A DNA stretch of 64,000 nucleotides from Apoda limacodes (Eukaryota > Arthropoda > Insecta > Lepidoptera > Limacodidae), in assembly GCA_946406115.1 (NCBI GenBank), contig OX291543.1, positions 2,916,501-2,980,500 of the forward strand, given 5' to 3'. The translations under genes were made by a program, and so were the position numbers. Positions 1 to 12,103 of this stretch are shown here, piece after piece. Within the stretch, counting starts at the first letter, position 1; every line of letters starts with the position of its first letter. Under the pieces are notes generated by a model, which saw only the letters and a list, made by a program, of their open reading frames with translations, ran no database searches and was not told the origin of the DNA.

Positions 1-59
1 CTTACATACTTGTTGGATAAGGCACATCATTATTGCCCGTGAGTTGCTTTGAGAAAAGT

Positions 60-1480
60 AAAACTAATAAAGAAAAAAGCCGTGGGAGTAATTAAGATCT
101 TAGCACCCGTTCTTCCTGTAGAAAACCGGGCAAAGTAGATACCTTAAGATGTTCAAGACTCGATCATGAAAAGTATAAGTGATAGAAACAAAATTAATAT
201 CTTAAATCAGTCTTTATTAATTACTTGTTTGTATATTATAATCAATTAACCTTGAATGTCTATCAATTACAAACCAAAACAACTATTCGAAAAGGTGTGC
301 TTGTATTCGCTTTGCCCAGATCCCTGGGTAAAGTGGATATGGTATTCGGGCAAATTGAATAACTACCTTCTAATCACACAAAACTTAAAGTAAAGTCTAA
401 ATTAGATATAATAAACAAAAAGAAACATAACATCCGCTTATAGGAAATATCTTAAAAATTAAGACTGACAGTTATCACAAATATAATGCCTTCAAAAGCA
501 GAGCATGCTTCGTGACACCAGCTGAGACAGGCACAGCATCGAAAATGTTCATCTGGTTGCTGATCTTCTTCAATATATATTTCACCGCAAAAAAAATACA
601 AAATATCTTAAAATTTCTTAATTTGCTTTGTTTGTTTACTTTTTTTAACATTTTTTTAGCAGTCTCCGTAGGAACTTGTTTTGATTGTACATATTGTGAC
701 ATTTAGTTATTTGGTAACATTCTTTACTTAATTTTTCTCAAATTTTTGCTTCTTGTCTTACTTGATAAGTGTACTTGTTAAAATTTCTGATCTTTGCAAT
801 TAGCATTTACGACCTGTTTTTGGTTTACCATTATTTGGTATGGGTCATTACTACAGGACTGTAGTGAACGTTTGAACATCCAGGTTTCGGATCCAGTGGG
901 TCATCAGGGTCGTTGTTACTGCGAGTGTTTTCTAAGAATCCTGCTAATGTTGCATCACCTTCTAGAGATTCTTCAAGACAGTCATTTTGTAATACTAATG
1001 TACTTAAAAAATACGAGCTTTGTTATACTGAAACTAAATAACTGTAAAGTCGGGCAAAGTGGATACCATATCCGCTTTTCCCTATTCACTATAGCCATTT
1101 TTAAAGTTAAGTCAAATCATACAAAAACTATTGCTTACTATTCCCTGTTAAAAACATATTATGAAGGCATTTTGACACGTAATAAAACAAAAGTACGCTC
1201 AAGGGTAATAAGCAAATAACAGGCAAAATATAATTTAAAACAATTACCACGAATTTCGAAAATATTTTTTTGTTTTTTGTAATCACAATTTGCCGTTCTG
1301 CGGATTCCGCGCGACGAGGCCACTCGCTTATGTGTTTGCCGCTCACTAAGACAATACGGCTGAACGTTGCTATGGGCGCGTGGTTGATGTCAAACGAATA
1401 GTTTAGGAGTAGTGGGGACTACTCGCTATGCCCAGGTGTTCGCTTTGCCCGGTCTTCCTAGGTACTTGGCCTTTATGTTA
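60..1480. repeat. Intergenic stretch with a recurring GGGCAAAGTGGATA motif
   Basis: No gene is seen in 1-1577. A short motif close to GGGCAAAGTGGATA recurs in both orientations near 128, 310, 330, 1051, 1430 and 1455. At 310-335 two copies face each other and form a small hairpin (CTTTGCCCA / TGGGTAAAG). The outermost copies (about 110-146 and 1430-1472) are inverted relative to each other, as the ends of one diverged DNA element could be, but the arms match too loosely to call termini. Confidence 0.3.
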
Positions 1481-1577
1481 ATAGTTACCGTTTTTGGAAA
1501 ATCACCCCCCAAAGGACAAAATAGGGGATAAAAATATCCTTTTTATGTCACGGCTTGTATCCCCAGAAGGAGGAACT

Positions 1578-1740
1578 TAACCAGTTTAACCAACCTCTTT
1601 AGTCCTGGGTGACAGGGTCTGATCCTATCACCGCAACACTGCTCCTGGTGGAGTGTATCTGGACTAAGGTGGCTTCATATATTTCTCATACGCCATTTGT
1701 AACCAAATTTAAAGTAATAAGGGGTAAGAAAAAAACCAGG
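1578..1740 (+). repeat. Interspersed repeat family A, copy 1
   Basis: One of six copies in this window of an approximately 160-bp sequence. Shared landmarks in order are CATAATGTGG (lost or weak here), AACC(AC)TTTA, GTGACAGGG, TCACCGCAACA, CTTCTG-like, and GGACTAAGGTGGCTT. The other copies lie near 8440, 10775, 27085, 36060 (reverse) and 37690. I do not recognise the family; no pol III boxes or coding capacity are evident. Confidence 0.6.
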
Positions 1741-2934
1741 GGTAGAATAATATATTGCCCCTATTGCCAGTTACTGACGAACTGTAAGAAGTAAAACAGG
1801 GTTAGGCAGGTAAACCATTCTTTTGAAAGACCACGCGTTTCGTACTGTAAATGTAAGTACAGTATAAAAATATAGATGTTATCAGGCCTCGTGAGGGCTT
1901 CTCATGACACAGATTATTCTAGTATGAAAAGCTTGTTGGTAAAAACATTTTTAAACGTATATTCTTTATATACGCAAAAAATGTTTTTAGAAAAGGAGCT
2001 TTTATCAGACCCTGGTTATCGTCTAAGACCAGAGTCCTTGTCAAGACATATCAAACCAGCCCGAGCTCGATAGGGTAGCGTCGTTTCGGTACAGAAGCTC
2101 TATGGCCACCTTCCGGCTCCATCATCAGACCAGTTCTACAATATCATTTTATTGCATTGTCATCCAATTTACATTGGGTAGTGGGTCAAAAACTTACAAG
2201 ATTTGATAACTGACATGGGACAGGCGAAAACAAATAAAAGCTTGTAAAAAAAGTTTCTTTTCTGACACAACACAATATATATATATATTATATATATATT
2301 ATTATTTTTAAGACCAATTTTCTATAGTTCGTTTTACATAAGAAGTTCCAGCTATAAAGCAAAATTTTAATCTTTCTAAATTGTAATAAAAAACTTGTCG
2401 CGGGCGTCGTATGTGAAATGAACTACAGTTTAATATGTTCGCATAAAGATTGCTTATTTATTTATGCGTAAACAGTTTTAAAAATTTATATAATTAAATA
2501 TCCCGTAAAATAAATAAAATAGTGAAGAATCATGTCGGATAACCTATTTAGATCCACAATTTATTCCCATTTCTACCCCATTACAGACCTACCGACATCG
2601 TCATTGTATTGTACAAAGACCCTTACTTCTTTAACTGAGTAAATATTCTACAATCTAAAATATACCCTAACATCGTACAATGGAATCTATATTTAAAGAA
2701 TATCCACTCGAAATTTTACACAAATATATTTTTATATAAAATTTAACCTTACTGCATTTATCAGTAGAGTTTAAATTTGAGTTTGCCAAGTTTTGTCATA
2801 TTTTCATATAATAGGGTGACCAAGTGATTTTTTAAATAAAGTTTTTGCTAAATATTCAATTTATTACACAATTAAGATCAGCTTGAGTATTTTTTTTACG
2901 TTTTGTTCTTTTTTCGTTTCTCATGTAATACTCG
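1741..2934. other. Intergenic, no gene seen
   Basis: AT-rich non-coding sequence. It contains an alternating TA microsatellite at about 2275-2303. Short open frames are not supported by splice sites or codon pattern. Confidence 0.5.
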
Positions 2935-3815
2935 ACCAGGGGGCCATATTAAAACCGACTGAGTCGAGTAAAGTTATGACACAAACCGATCAAAAACTGA
3001 GTTCCAACTCGGTTGACGTAAACCATACTCCACGTGGGTTTGAATGAGTTGGCGTGGACATATTTAATTAGAAATGTTCAAACCAATGTTTCCAAATTAA
3101 GAAAAATAAGTAAATTATGTTGTTCTTAGTTTTTGTTTTTAAATATTTTTTTATGGCTTTTGTATTTAGAGTGTTTTAAACAACAAACGAATTTTTTAAG
3201 TGTTTCCATTCCACTTATAAGATTCAGTTTTTTCTTAGATTCTTTTGTAAATCACCCTAAATGCCCCAAAATAGTCTTAAAAGACGTAAAGTTTGGGTGT
3301 GCAGGAACAATACAAAAAATAATATGAAAATAGGGTTCGATCACATTTTTGTCAAAATAAAATCAAACAATAAATGAATGAGCGATTTGAGTGTTTATAT
3401 TGTAATAGAAATACATTGTTACAACTACAAAAAGGAAATCAATTTTATGAAAAATAAATAATAGAATAATAATAGTTAGTTACTTGTATTAGAATAGAAA
3501 TTTAAACAAAAGGAATCAACGAATATTTATCCACCTTGTTTATGAAATCTAAATTAAAAAAAGCAAAATTGTATTTATTATTTTGTTCTCACTTAAATTT
3601 TGTCAAGAAAATAGCCTAAAACAATTGAATTTTAGTGTTCCCTAGGCCTTACATAGGTACTTCAAATGAAAATTGGCCCTTAAAAAGGGTGAATTTCCTA
3701 AAAGTGAAAATATTGATTCGACTTGACTGTTGTTACTCGGTCAGCCGTTCAAAAACTAAAGGGGAGAGTTAGGAACCTGATGACGTCATTTTTTCTTTTC
3801 AAATTCGATTTCAAT
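2935..3815 (+). repeat. Interspersed element with GTTCAAAAAC-type ends, copy A
   Basis: This stretch is related, in reverse orientation, to 51095-52095. Matching blocks include GGGGGCC followed by a Pu-Py rich CCGACTGAGTCGAGT, a central block of AAAAAGC and AATAGCCTAAAAC, and a closing block GCCGTTCAAAAACTA ... GAGTTAGGAACCTGATGACGTCA. The motif GTTCAAAAAC or its complement sits near both ends and again inside, suggesting a non-autonomous DNA transposon. No open frame of note. Confidence 0.55.
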
Positions 3816-4354
3816 GTTCCTGTAATTTTAGCACCAATATACCACTTATTACGTCTGTTAGTGCAACAAAATCACATAGTATTGTTTAAATTACTTATCA
3901 CCAAATGTGATTACAATGTAAGTTTCTAAAATCATTAGCTGTATACAAGATTGTTATACGATTGGAATTGATATTGTTTTCATCCTTCAAAAGCCATACA
4001 TACGAGATGTTTGTGTTTGTATAAATATTCTTTAAGGATATTAACAGGATATACAATAAAATGGATTAGTACGAGTTAGACGCGCACAACGAAGATTCTG
4101 TAGAAACTTATATGTAGATATTTTGGAGTTTGAATTCGCCTATCATGGAAATTAGGTGTTCTCCAAAACCTAATTAAAGGACAAACTCACATTAGAGATG
4201 AAAAAAAGATTAGTTTATTAAGTGATTTAGGTCAACGACAAGTACAAATCGCGGCACGTAAGTTGAACCTTCACAGTAACACATTTTTGGTTTGTTAGTA
4301 CATAATTTGTCCGTATTGTACCTGCGCAGACGGCCGCCATTTTGAACTATGGGA

Positions 4355-4625
4355 AGTGCCCCATAGGTTTTAATTTATTTGTGTCACAATATGCGACAAA
4401 AATAACCGTATTTAGGGTATATTTTTATATTGCATTGACTTAGAAGCTTGATTTTTTTACAACTTTAATTTACCGTAGCCTTTAGTATTTGATATTCTTT
4501 TCAACTTGATACCTTCACGCTTTCATGGGAAAAAGGGTCTTGACAGACAGACAGACAGACAGAAAGCAAAATGATCCTATAAAGTTTCCTTTTTTTCTGT
4601 TGAGTTACGGAACTCTAAAAACTAC
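4355..4625 (+). repeat. Interspersed repeat family B, copy 1
   Basis: Landmarks are TATGCGACAAAAATAACCGTA, TTGACTTAGAAGCTTGATTTTT, CCTTCACGC, AAAAGGGTCTTGACAG, a CAGA run, then CCTATAAAG and a T-run before TACGGAACTC. Related copies occur near 5935 (reverse), 20095, 48330 and 49310. A common type of dispersed lepidopteran repeat, probably the tail of a retroposed or DNA element. Confidence 0.6.
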
Positions 4626-7495
4626 CCAAAATGTCTCGCTACGTTGCCATAGCGTGGTCACAACACAGTCACGACCGCCGCGGCATGCGAGACATGTCAG
4701 TTATTTAATAAAGGAGCTCCTGCGTGCCACGGGACGGTGGTGGCGCGCATATCGTTTCACAATGAATGTGATGACGCATATCATAATCTTGGCAGCCTTA
4801 GTCATTTACACTTCGTATGTCACTACTGTCTATTCATAGCTTACCTAATTTCTTATGATAGTCTTAGTTCCCTTTTCGTCCACTTAAACTTTTAAATAAG
4901 TTTACGGTTCGTTTAACGATTTGATATGAATGTTATAATCCTACTAAAGCGTTGTTGATAACCCTAGCTAGCCAGTGGTTATGCATGTAAAATGTAATAA
5001 GACATGTAATGAGATCAGATGTATATTGTAGCTACTTTTGATAGATCTGCCAGAATATTAGGTACCAACATTAGATGGCCGTTCGGATATTAATGCCAGT
5101 GTTGGGGTTACAATACTAATTGGTTCGAAATTATTTCGGGCGATAACTTCGGCAATCCTAGCTTACCCTAGTGCTCCGACATTTTTCCTCGCTAGAACAG
5201 GATTGTATCACAGACTAAAGCGCATTATAGGAAATATTATTGGGACGTCCACATAATACTGTAGTTGGTTGAGGTCGCTCCCTGCTCCACTCACCGCACG
5301 ATTGCTCTGCCTAGAAGCCCTTCGTCGAACCTCTGTATCTAATCCTTACTTTGTGGTTCTAAACTCTTTTTATTGTTTCTTCTTAGGCTCGTCTTGCCGA
5401 GGACTCAGTGGCGTCGGACAAGCCAAAGACAACTACTTAAAAAAAAATTGACTTTTCGTCAACCGTGAATAAGATTGTATCATATGGCAGTAGTCGTTAC
5501 GCCAAGTCAGAGGCTCTATAGGTAGCTTGAACTCTTTAACAGTCGAGTGACCACTGATTCAAATAATGTCTGCCAATTCACACTGAGACAGTTCACTGGT
5601 GGACTATAGTCTAAGCTTCCTTTTTCAACGCAAACCCTGTGCCCTTGCTGAGGGAACATGTACATCGAAAAAGAGGCTAATAAAATAAATAAAAATTCTT
5701 AAATAATTCTTCGTTTAATCTGACAATAAATTCGTTTCTATATTCAAAGCATGTAAGCAGCGGTACCGATAGATAACGTGGTGCGTGTGTCAGAGTGGTG
5801 GAGAAGGAGGCGGGGGATATCCGCACCAGACCGGATAGGGGGAGGAGATAATTGAGCCGTGTCGGAAAGTGAGGATAGACTAGATGATGCGGATAAAACA
5901 GAATAGACGAAACGAAATAAACTGAACTCTTATATGATCACTTCGTTGTCCGTCTGCCTGTCTGCCTGTCTGTTTAAATACTTAAGTCTAAAACTCCTTG
6001 GAGCTGTGAAAAATCAAGCTTCTAAGTCATTGCAACCAAAAAATACGGTCATTTGTCTCGCTTCAAAAGTAAAGGGAAACATCCGAAAATGGGTAAGTAA
6101 TTTGTAGTATATAAATTATGTATATCATATAGTTTTAGTGCGATTACAAACTATCATTTTCAGTTAGATAAATGACAGTGATTTGAAAATGGTAGGTACA
6201 GTTAGAGAAATAAAAGGCATTTTACCCGATTACGCCAGAAGCCAGAATAGTGTATGTATGTATATATATTTCTTCGGCACGCTCTGTAGCCTAAAATGAT
6301 TAATGGATTTTAGATTGATTAGGCATCGTTCATCTCAATTGTGAGAGTGACACTGGGTTTATATAACAATAAATACTATTAGTCAATTTATACCTATTTT
6401 TGAACCGACAAATTCGCCTGCCCTTAATGCGTATATTTAATGTAAATTATAGGTATTTCTTGCTAGAAAATAAAATGTTTTGTTGATAAATATCTTCTCT
6501 ATATATAAAATCACAATTTCACATTTTACCATATTGTCATTATGTTTATACCGAGTAGCATGTTAAAACTTCTTTTAGTCACATTATCGTAGTGTCGCTT
6601 CTTTTTTCAAAGAAAGTAGGTGTTTTAATCTTTGCCTTTTAAGATGTGAGGTCAGAGGGTAAGGATAATACTCAGCACCATTTCATTAATCGGAGAGGCT
6701 TACATGGAATAAAACCGTTTACCAAGCGACTGCCTAAGTGACGTCATACCAGTATAACATCATTTTGCAAAAATTTGTGATTTAGTTTATTATAATAATT
6801 GTTTATATTTATTTATAGTTTATGCTTTGCATGGGAGACACCCTTCTTTTATTTTTATTTCTTTATTTGACTATACCGTGTGCCAAAATTTTAGCTTTGT
6901 TACTTATATAGTCTCTGAATAAAGTGGTTGTAACACTGATGACTGATGAACATGGCGAAACCATAAGGTCTCCTTGCTTGACTACGGATCTCTAAAAATC
7001 TCGGAGAATTAGGAATGTCGGTGAAAGTTAAATTTTCCTCCGACATTCTTAAGATACTTATTAATATTTTAAAGTGTGTTTCTTACGATTTTTTTTAAGG
7101 TGCGTGCGTGCAGCACTGTGGTACAGCATTACGACGAATAGCTTTTTGCACCGGACTCTTAATCTATTTCTTAGTAGGTAGTTGCTCCAGATTCCTGAGC
7201 TTCCAGAGACTATACGCAGTTAAGACTATCAGAACAGTGGATGTTGAGTTTACATCCCACAAAGCAGCGACCCAGTCTCATGAGCCAGATCTATTTATTA
7301 TTATTATTGTTACATTACCCTTTAAAGAACCCCATACTGCAGTTCCTAAAGAAAACCACATTCCATCAAAGCGTTCGCTGGAGGAAGCACCTCTGGAACT
7401 GCTCTACTGTGCGTGACCATTTATATTTAGGTTTGACTATTGTACACAAAACGCTCAGCATGAAATATGTTTCTTTTAAAGGTTTTTTTTTTTTC
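4626..7495. other. Intergenic, no gene seen; one repeat copy inside
   Basis: No supported coding sequence. A reverse copy of family B lies at about 5935-6070 (CTGCCTGTCTGCCTGTCTG followed by AAAAATCAAGCTTCTAAGTCA). The rest is AT-rich with no recognisable structure. Confidence 0.45.
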
Positions 7496-7620
7496 AGAGC
7501 AAAGATGTAGTTGGGATTTTCATAAGCCAGAGTTGTGACTCACGGCGTTTAACAGACTGTAAGGATTGGTGCGGGTTCAAGTCCTCGCTCTAAGTTAATC
7601 TTTTGACTGCATCTTTGCTA
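7496..7620 (+). repeat. tRNA-derived SINE-like repeat, copy 1
   Basis: Contains a pol III B-box-like GGTTCAAGTCC at about 7574 and shares its flanks (AAGATGTAGTTGGG..TTTTCA before, TTAATC.TT.GACTGCAT after) with 7844-7985. It is not a real tRNA: the cloverleaf is not kept and the flanks are repeated. Confidence 0.55.
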
Positions 7621-7843
7621 TGGAGATATTTATTTACATTGATGCTATAGCTATAGATATTAAATTTATGATATATTTCTCCCGACAACTCTGACCTTCA
7701 GAGTCTCAAACTAAGAAAGATTATTTCTATGTATATAGATTTATAGTGTATTGTAATTCGATACACAAAATATTTGTAAGATCGATCTAACTCGGACTTT
7801 ATTAGTCACTGGGAGTTGTTTTTGAAATTCGTTACGAAAGTAT

Positions 7844-7985
7844 CCAGAGCCAAGATGTAGTTGGGGTTTTCAGTGGACAGAGTAGTGGTTTGATAGCTCA
7901 ATTGGTACAACAATAACACGGATTTTAAGGATTGTTGCAGGTTCAAGTCCTGGCTCGAGATTAATCCTTCGACTGCATTAAAAGT
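7844..7985 (+). repeat. tRNA-derived SINE-like repeat, copy 2
   Basis: Better preserved than the copy at 7496. It has an A-box-like TGATAGCTCAATTGGTA at about 7891 and a B box GGTTCAAGTCC at about 7940, spaced as in tRNA-derived SINEs. Both copies are in the same orientation, 350 bp apart. Confidence 0.6.
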
Positions 7986-8439
7986 ATTTATTATCAATTA
8001 AATTTCTTAAAAAAAATATAACTTAGAGCATAGCTGTGCCAAATTGGCACCTTTTTGTAAATAACTTCATATTTTTGAATTAAGATTTTTAGACATTTTT
8101 AGATATTGTTACTGTTACTTTACTGTTACTAGTACTTTGTCACTGCAAAAGAACCAGCTTAATTATTAAACAGTCCACACCATTTTCAATAGTATTAATG
8201 GATTTCATCAATCCCATGTAAGCCCATCGTTAGGGTTCAACAGGCTGTCAAGTCTGAGTCGGCGCGGAAGGCACGAGCCAAACTCAATTCATTTCAACGC
8301 TGCATATAGGTACATATCTATTTACGGATGTTATGTCTAATGGATCTCACATTAAGAATTAAAAGAACTCTATAAGACTTTTTTGTCTAACTGTTTGTCT
8401 ATATATATTTAGGATTTTAAGCACTGAAAAGGAGGTTTT

Positions 8440-8600
8440 AGTGGGTAAACACACAGTCACATCATAATGTGGACGACTGTTCTCCACGCTTCACCAACCA
8501 CTTTAGGCCTACGTGACAGGGGGTGGGCCCATCGCCGTAACATAGCTTCTGACGGTTTATCTAGACAAGGTGCCTTTATTTGTGTCTCATAAGTTGTAAA
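8440..8600 (+). repeat. Interspersed repeat family A, copy 2
   Basis: Carries ACATCATAATGTGGA, CACCAACCACTTTA, ACGTGACAGGGGGTG, ATCGCCGTAACA, GCTTCTGA and a diverged GACAAGGTGCCTTTAT, in the order seen in the other five copies. Confidence 0.65.
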
Positions 8601-8855
8601 TTAATAACTTTTGAGTAAAATAAGTAAAATTAAGCCAGCAACAGAAAAAAATTTGTTTTTTATTACCTTTGTCATTTCCTGACGAACTCCGTACATATAT
8701 ATAGAGTCAGGATTGGATGTTTTCTGGATTATTCTTTTAAGCAAACAAACAATACATTGCGTCTAATTTGCAAGTGTGTATGTCCTTGTATTTATCTCTT
8801 CTAGTCTAGAAATATATAAAACACTGACAGACAGTGTTGAGGACTCAGTATAAAC

Positions 8856-9185
8856 AGGGACAACCTGAAAACTACTGTAGGAATCCTAACGGGCCACTGC
8901 GCTCTTAATCGACACATAAATGATTACATACATGTAATTTGTGCGAAATATATTTCTTCTAGATGCCACCGACAGCCGCCTTTGAAGAAGGGAATAGGAA
9001 ACCCCATCTGACGTAACGCTGCATGGAAGACCACTGGACAAATCTGATAGGGATCCTAGAGATGCTCCAGGAGGCTTGCAGCAATGTTAATCACTTATTG
9101 AGCTGCTTGAGGGAACTAGGCTGGATGCAGTAGCAGGCCATCCACCACGCACAACCCCCATGTACTAGTGGCAAGTGCAAAAAAC
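8856..9185 (+). mobile_element. 3' fragment of RNase H-bearing LINE
   Basis: Matches the end of the LINE at 42260-44890: GGGATAACCT-like start, ATCCTAAC.GG.CACTGC.C, TAATCGACA, GATGCCACCGACAGCC, CTCCAGGAGGC.TGCAGCAATGT and a closing AGGCTGGATGCAGTAG. In the better copy this region encodes the C-terminal TGHCSLNRHL / DSPFCRAC zinc-type motif. Here it is full of frameshifts and has a small insertion near 8930. Confidence 0.7.
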
Positions 9186-10104
9186 AGCAGATAAGTTTGA
9201 CCTACAAATCAAAACTAATGTGTGAAAATTAGACTAAACCCAACATATTTCTGTCTACGTAAAGAAAAAAAAAATTATCAAATACAATAGGTACAAGCTT
9301 ATCTCACATATCAATAATTATCTACGGTTTATCTACATTGCCCGTTTCATATCAATGTCCTTAAACGTTGTAGTTGGAGAAAGTTTATTTGAGTGTACAC
9401 GTAGAGTTTAATATTGTTTCGATTTCTGTATTAATGCAAAACTTTTTCACCCTGATTTCCTGTACATTGAACCTGTGAAGGTTTTTAGTTTCTTCTTTAC
9501 CTTATTTTTTTTCTGAAAGTGTTTCAAAAGTGGTTACTAAAGTGTGTTAAGGTGTTTCATAACACAACTACCCATAAAAGGAGTGTTATGTTTACAGGGT
9601 TCATGTATGTATGTATATCAGAGTCTTTATGCCACCAAAACTTCAAATGCCTGAACATAATTCATGTCTGAATTTGGATGTCTGGGATATCTTTTAATTC
9701 TAAAAATTTACATTTCTTTTGCGGTGTAGCGCCATCTCCTTTCGTTTCGCTTGTCACGCTATTTAGCTTTTGGATCGGCTCCTAAGGATCGTAGCGTGAT
9801 TTTATACCTTAACCATTCTTCAAGGATTGTGTCCAAGAAAACTATCAATGCAAAAAGATTATTTCAAATCCAACTGGTACTTCCAGTGATAAGCGCAACA
9901 AAAAAACTCTTTAGCTTTATTCTATCAGTAAAGAATAATAATCAAGGTGGATATTATTATAAATTCGAATTAAATCAAAACATTTGCTATCACTACTTTC
10001 TAGTTTACTTTATAATAATGGCGACTGCCGTCTGTTATTGTGTGTTTTTTAATATTTTCCATTATTTTTTTTCCTTCTTCTGTTACGTCAATATATATTT
10101 TATT
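9186..10104. other. Intergenic, no gene seen
   Basis: AT-rich. An open frame at 9751-10176 has no domain, no matching splice sites and runs into an RTE-type repeat, so I read it as chance. Confidence 0.4.
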
Positions 10105-10530
10105 AACCTAATTATAAATGCGAACGTAGGTAACTCTGTTTGTCTGTCTGTCTATCCGTTACGTCTTCACGCTTAAACCGCAGTACCGATTAAGATGAAA
10201 TTTGGCATGGATCGTTTGAGTCCCGAGAAAGAGCATAGGCTACTTAAAAACGTCAAGTATGAGTCGGTTTTTTATAATTACATGTAGTATATTTTGAAAT
10301 ATTTCGGAGTTGCCGTTGAAATCCTACACTGATAAACGAAATTAAGGCGGGTGGAATCGCGGGCAAATTTGACATGAAGATAGTTTAAGTCCCGGGAAAA
10401 AACAAAGGCTACTTGAAAACGTCAAGTGTGAGTCGCTTTTTTTTCTATAATTTCGGAGTTGCCGTTGAAATCCTACACCGAGAATCCAATTTGGGGCGGG
10501 TGGAACCGCAGGCAAAACCCAGTTTGTAAT
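10105..10530 (-). repeat. RTE-LINE-type tail repeats (reverse orientation)
   Basis: Reads, on the reverse strand, as the typical 3' part of lepidopteran RTE-like elements: ACTTGACGTTTT.AAGTAGCC, CTTTCTCGGGACTC, ATGCCAAATTTCATCTTAAT, GGTTTAAGCGT, CAGACAGACAG and CATTTATAAT. The middle block is present twice in tandem (10190-10330 and 10340-10500). Confidence 0.6.
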
Positions 10531-10774
10531 AATTATGTTTCTATTTAACTTTATTTTCTTTTTAAAAGCAAACAAACAACAATTAAGAGCAAGAGTAGGT
10601 CTTATGAATATAAATGGATATGCAATAGGTTTGTATACTTCCTGAACTATCTAATAAAAAGTTTTGGGAGGTACGATGTACCTATAATATTTATAACAAT
10701 CGGTAGGTATAAATGTTTAGTATTTATATGTAGGTATGTATGTCTATATATTGTCACAGTTCCAATGCCAGAGC

Positions 10775-10950
10775 ATAACCGGTGACTGGACCCACACCCA
10801 CATCATAATGTGGAGTACCTACGCCCTTTTTTCACTAACCTCTTTACTTCTGCGTGACAGGGGGTGAGACCGTCACCGCAACACTGCCTCTGATTTAGTA
10901 TATCAATATTTCTATATCTATATATAAGGTGGTTTTATTATAGGGTTTCA
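10775..10950 (+). repeat. Interspersed repeat family A, copy 3
   Basis: One of the clearest copies: CCACATCATAATGTGGAG, CACTAACCTCTTTA, TGCGTGACAGGGGGTGAGA, CGTCACCGCAACACTGCCTCTGA, then AAGGTGGTTTTAT. Confidence 0.7.
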
Positions 10951-11145
10951 TCTGTCGAAATCAATAGCTTTAGAAAAAATTGTAAGTGGTTAATTACATA
11001 AGTCAGGATCGGTCGGACAGTAAATAAAAATAAATTTAAATGTGTCAGCCACTGCGATTTCGATACAAATTAAGGCAAACATATACGTAATAAAGACGTC
11101 GTTATCATGTTGATAAAGCAATAAGATACTTGATGGACGTCGGAC

Positions 11146-11185
11146 ACAGTCGTCTACTGAAATTCATCGTTCCTCAAAAACAGAC
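11146..11185 (+). promoter_or_regulatory. Possible transcription start and untranslated first exon
   Basis: About 500 bp before the first coding exon there is a GTAAGT donor at 11186 and, upstream, an AT-rich TATA-like stretch (GATAAAGCAATAAG, about 11112) followed by an initiator-like ACACAGTC near 11145. An acceptor (TTTTCACAG) ends at 11664, just before the coding start, so a non-coding first exon spliced onto 11665 is plausible. Weak evidence: no transcript data. Confidence 0.25.
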
Positions 11186-11677
11186 GTAAGTACAGCAACT
11201 GTTTTCATTATTAAATTTACTGTAATTAGGTTACCGTATGTTTTTTGATACTAGTAAGTAAGTTACTGCTCCATGTCGGTAAGATTTGCCTATACTTGCC
11301 CTCTTTGTCGCATTCTAATGTCGTCGCTCTTATCTAAATAACTTACACCGATTCACAATTTGACTTGTAAATCTAAAATTTTTGACTCACCTCAATCATT
11401 TTATATGACTTCTGAATACTGTAGCCGCTGTTGTACGATATACTAACAAAGGAACCCTCGGTGTGCGAGTCAGACTCGCAATTGTCCAGTTTTTTGTGAA
11501 AATCATGCATCACAAATTTAAATTCATAAATACTTTCTGAAAAGATTTTAAACACTTTTTGTTCACAGAGTTTTAAGATATTAAAGCAATTCTTGTACTA
11601 TAGATCCTTAAGTTAGTTCGTGTACGACACTATCAATTAAATGTTTTTAAAATTATTTTCACAGCTACCAAAACAAA

Positions 11678-11836
11678 ATGGAGGATCCAACAGTTTTCAA
11701 AGTCAAATTTGAATATCTCAATCCGAACAACATCGAGTCTGAAGTACCAGAGGAACAAATACTCAGAGAACCAACTGAAGATATTGAAGAAGAAGACAGA
11801 ATAGAGACCATTGAGAACAAACCGGAAAATATAGAG
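11678..11836 (+). CDS. Fusion gene exon 1 (residues 1-53)
   Basis: Starts at ATG in AAACAAAATGG, a good insect start context, 13 bases after a possible acceptor. Encodes an acidic start ([16 protein letters not shown]...). Ends in phase 0 at a strong GAG|GTGAGT donor. Confidence 0.75.
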
Positions 11837-12103
11837 GTGAGTGTTGACGAAGAGAATCTTGCTATTGCAAAATCAACTGAAGGAACTGACAACAAAGTAG
11901 AAATTATAACAGAAGGTTATTCACTAGAGCCGGTTATTACTGTGACCAAAAAAGAAGCAACATACACTAAAGGTGTTATGAAGCTTCAGAAAATATCTGT
12001 TACAGAGGATATTTCTGTTAAGTACCAACATTTATTCAAAAAGCAAACTCTTCCAGGGAAAACTGTAGTCACTACTGTGCAGAAATTTGAATACAAATAT
12101 TGA
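11678..12103 (+). CDS. Short 141-aa isoform or alternative terminal exon
   Basis: The same ATG used by the fusion gene stays open past the GTGAGT donor at 11837 for another 88 codons, ending at TGA 12101-12103. AATAAA signals follow at once (12103 and 12114), with a GT/T-rich stretch about 30 bp further on. The extra part is acidic then basic ([22 protein letters not shown]) and does not look like random intron. It can be read as an intron-retention product with its own poly-A site, or as an independent small gene that shares its start with the fusion gene. No domain recognised. Confidence 0.55.
   Translation: MEDPTVFKVKFEYLNPNNIESEVPEEQILREPTEDIEEEDRIETIENKPENIEVSVDEENLAIAKSTEGTDNKVEIITEGYSLEPVITVTKKEATYTKGVMKLQKISVTEDISVKYQHLFKKQTLPGKTVVTTVQKFEYKY

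Noticed and set aside
7891..7952. tRNA gene
   Set aside because: A and B boxes are recognisable, but the cloverleaf fails and the flanks are repeated at 7496; it is a tRNA-derived SINE.
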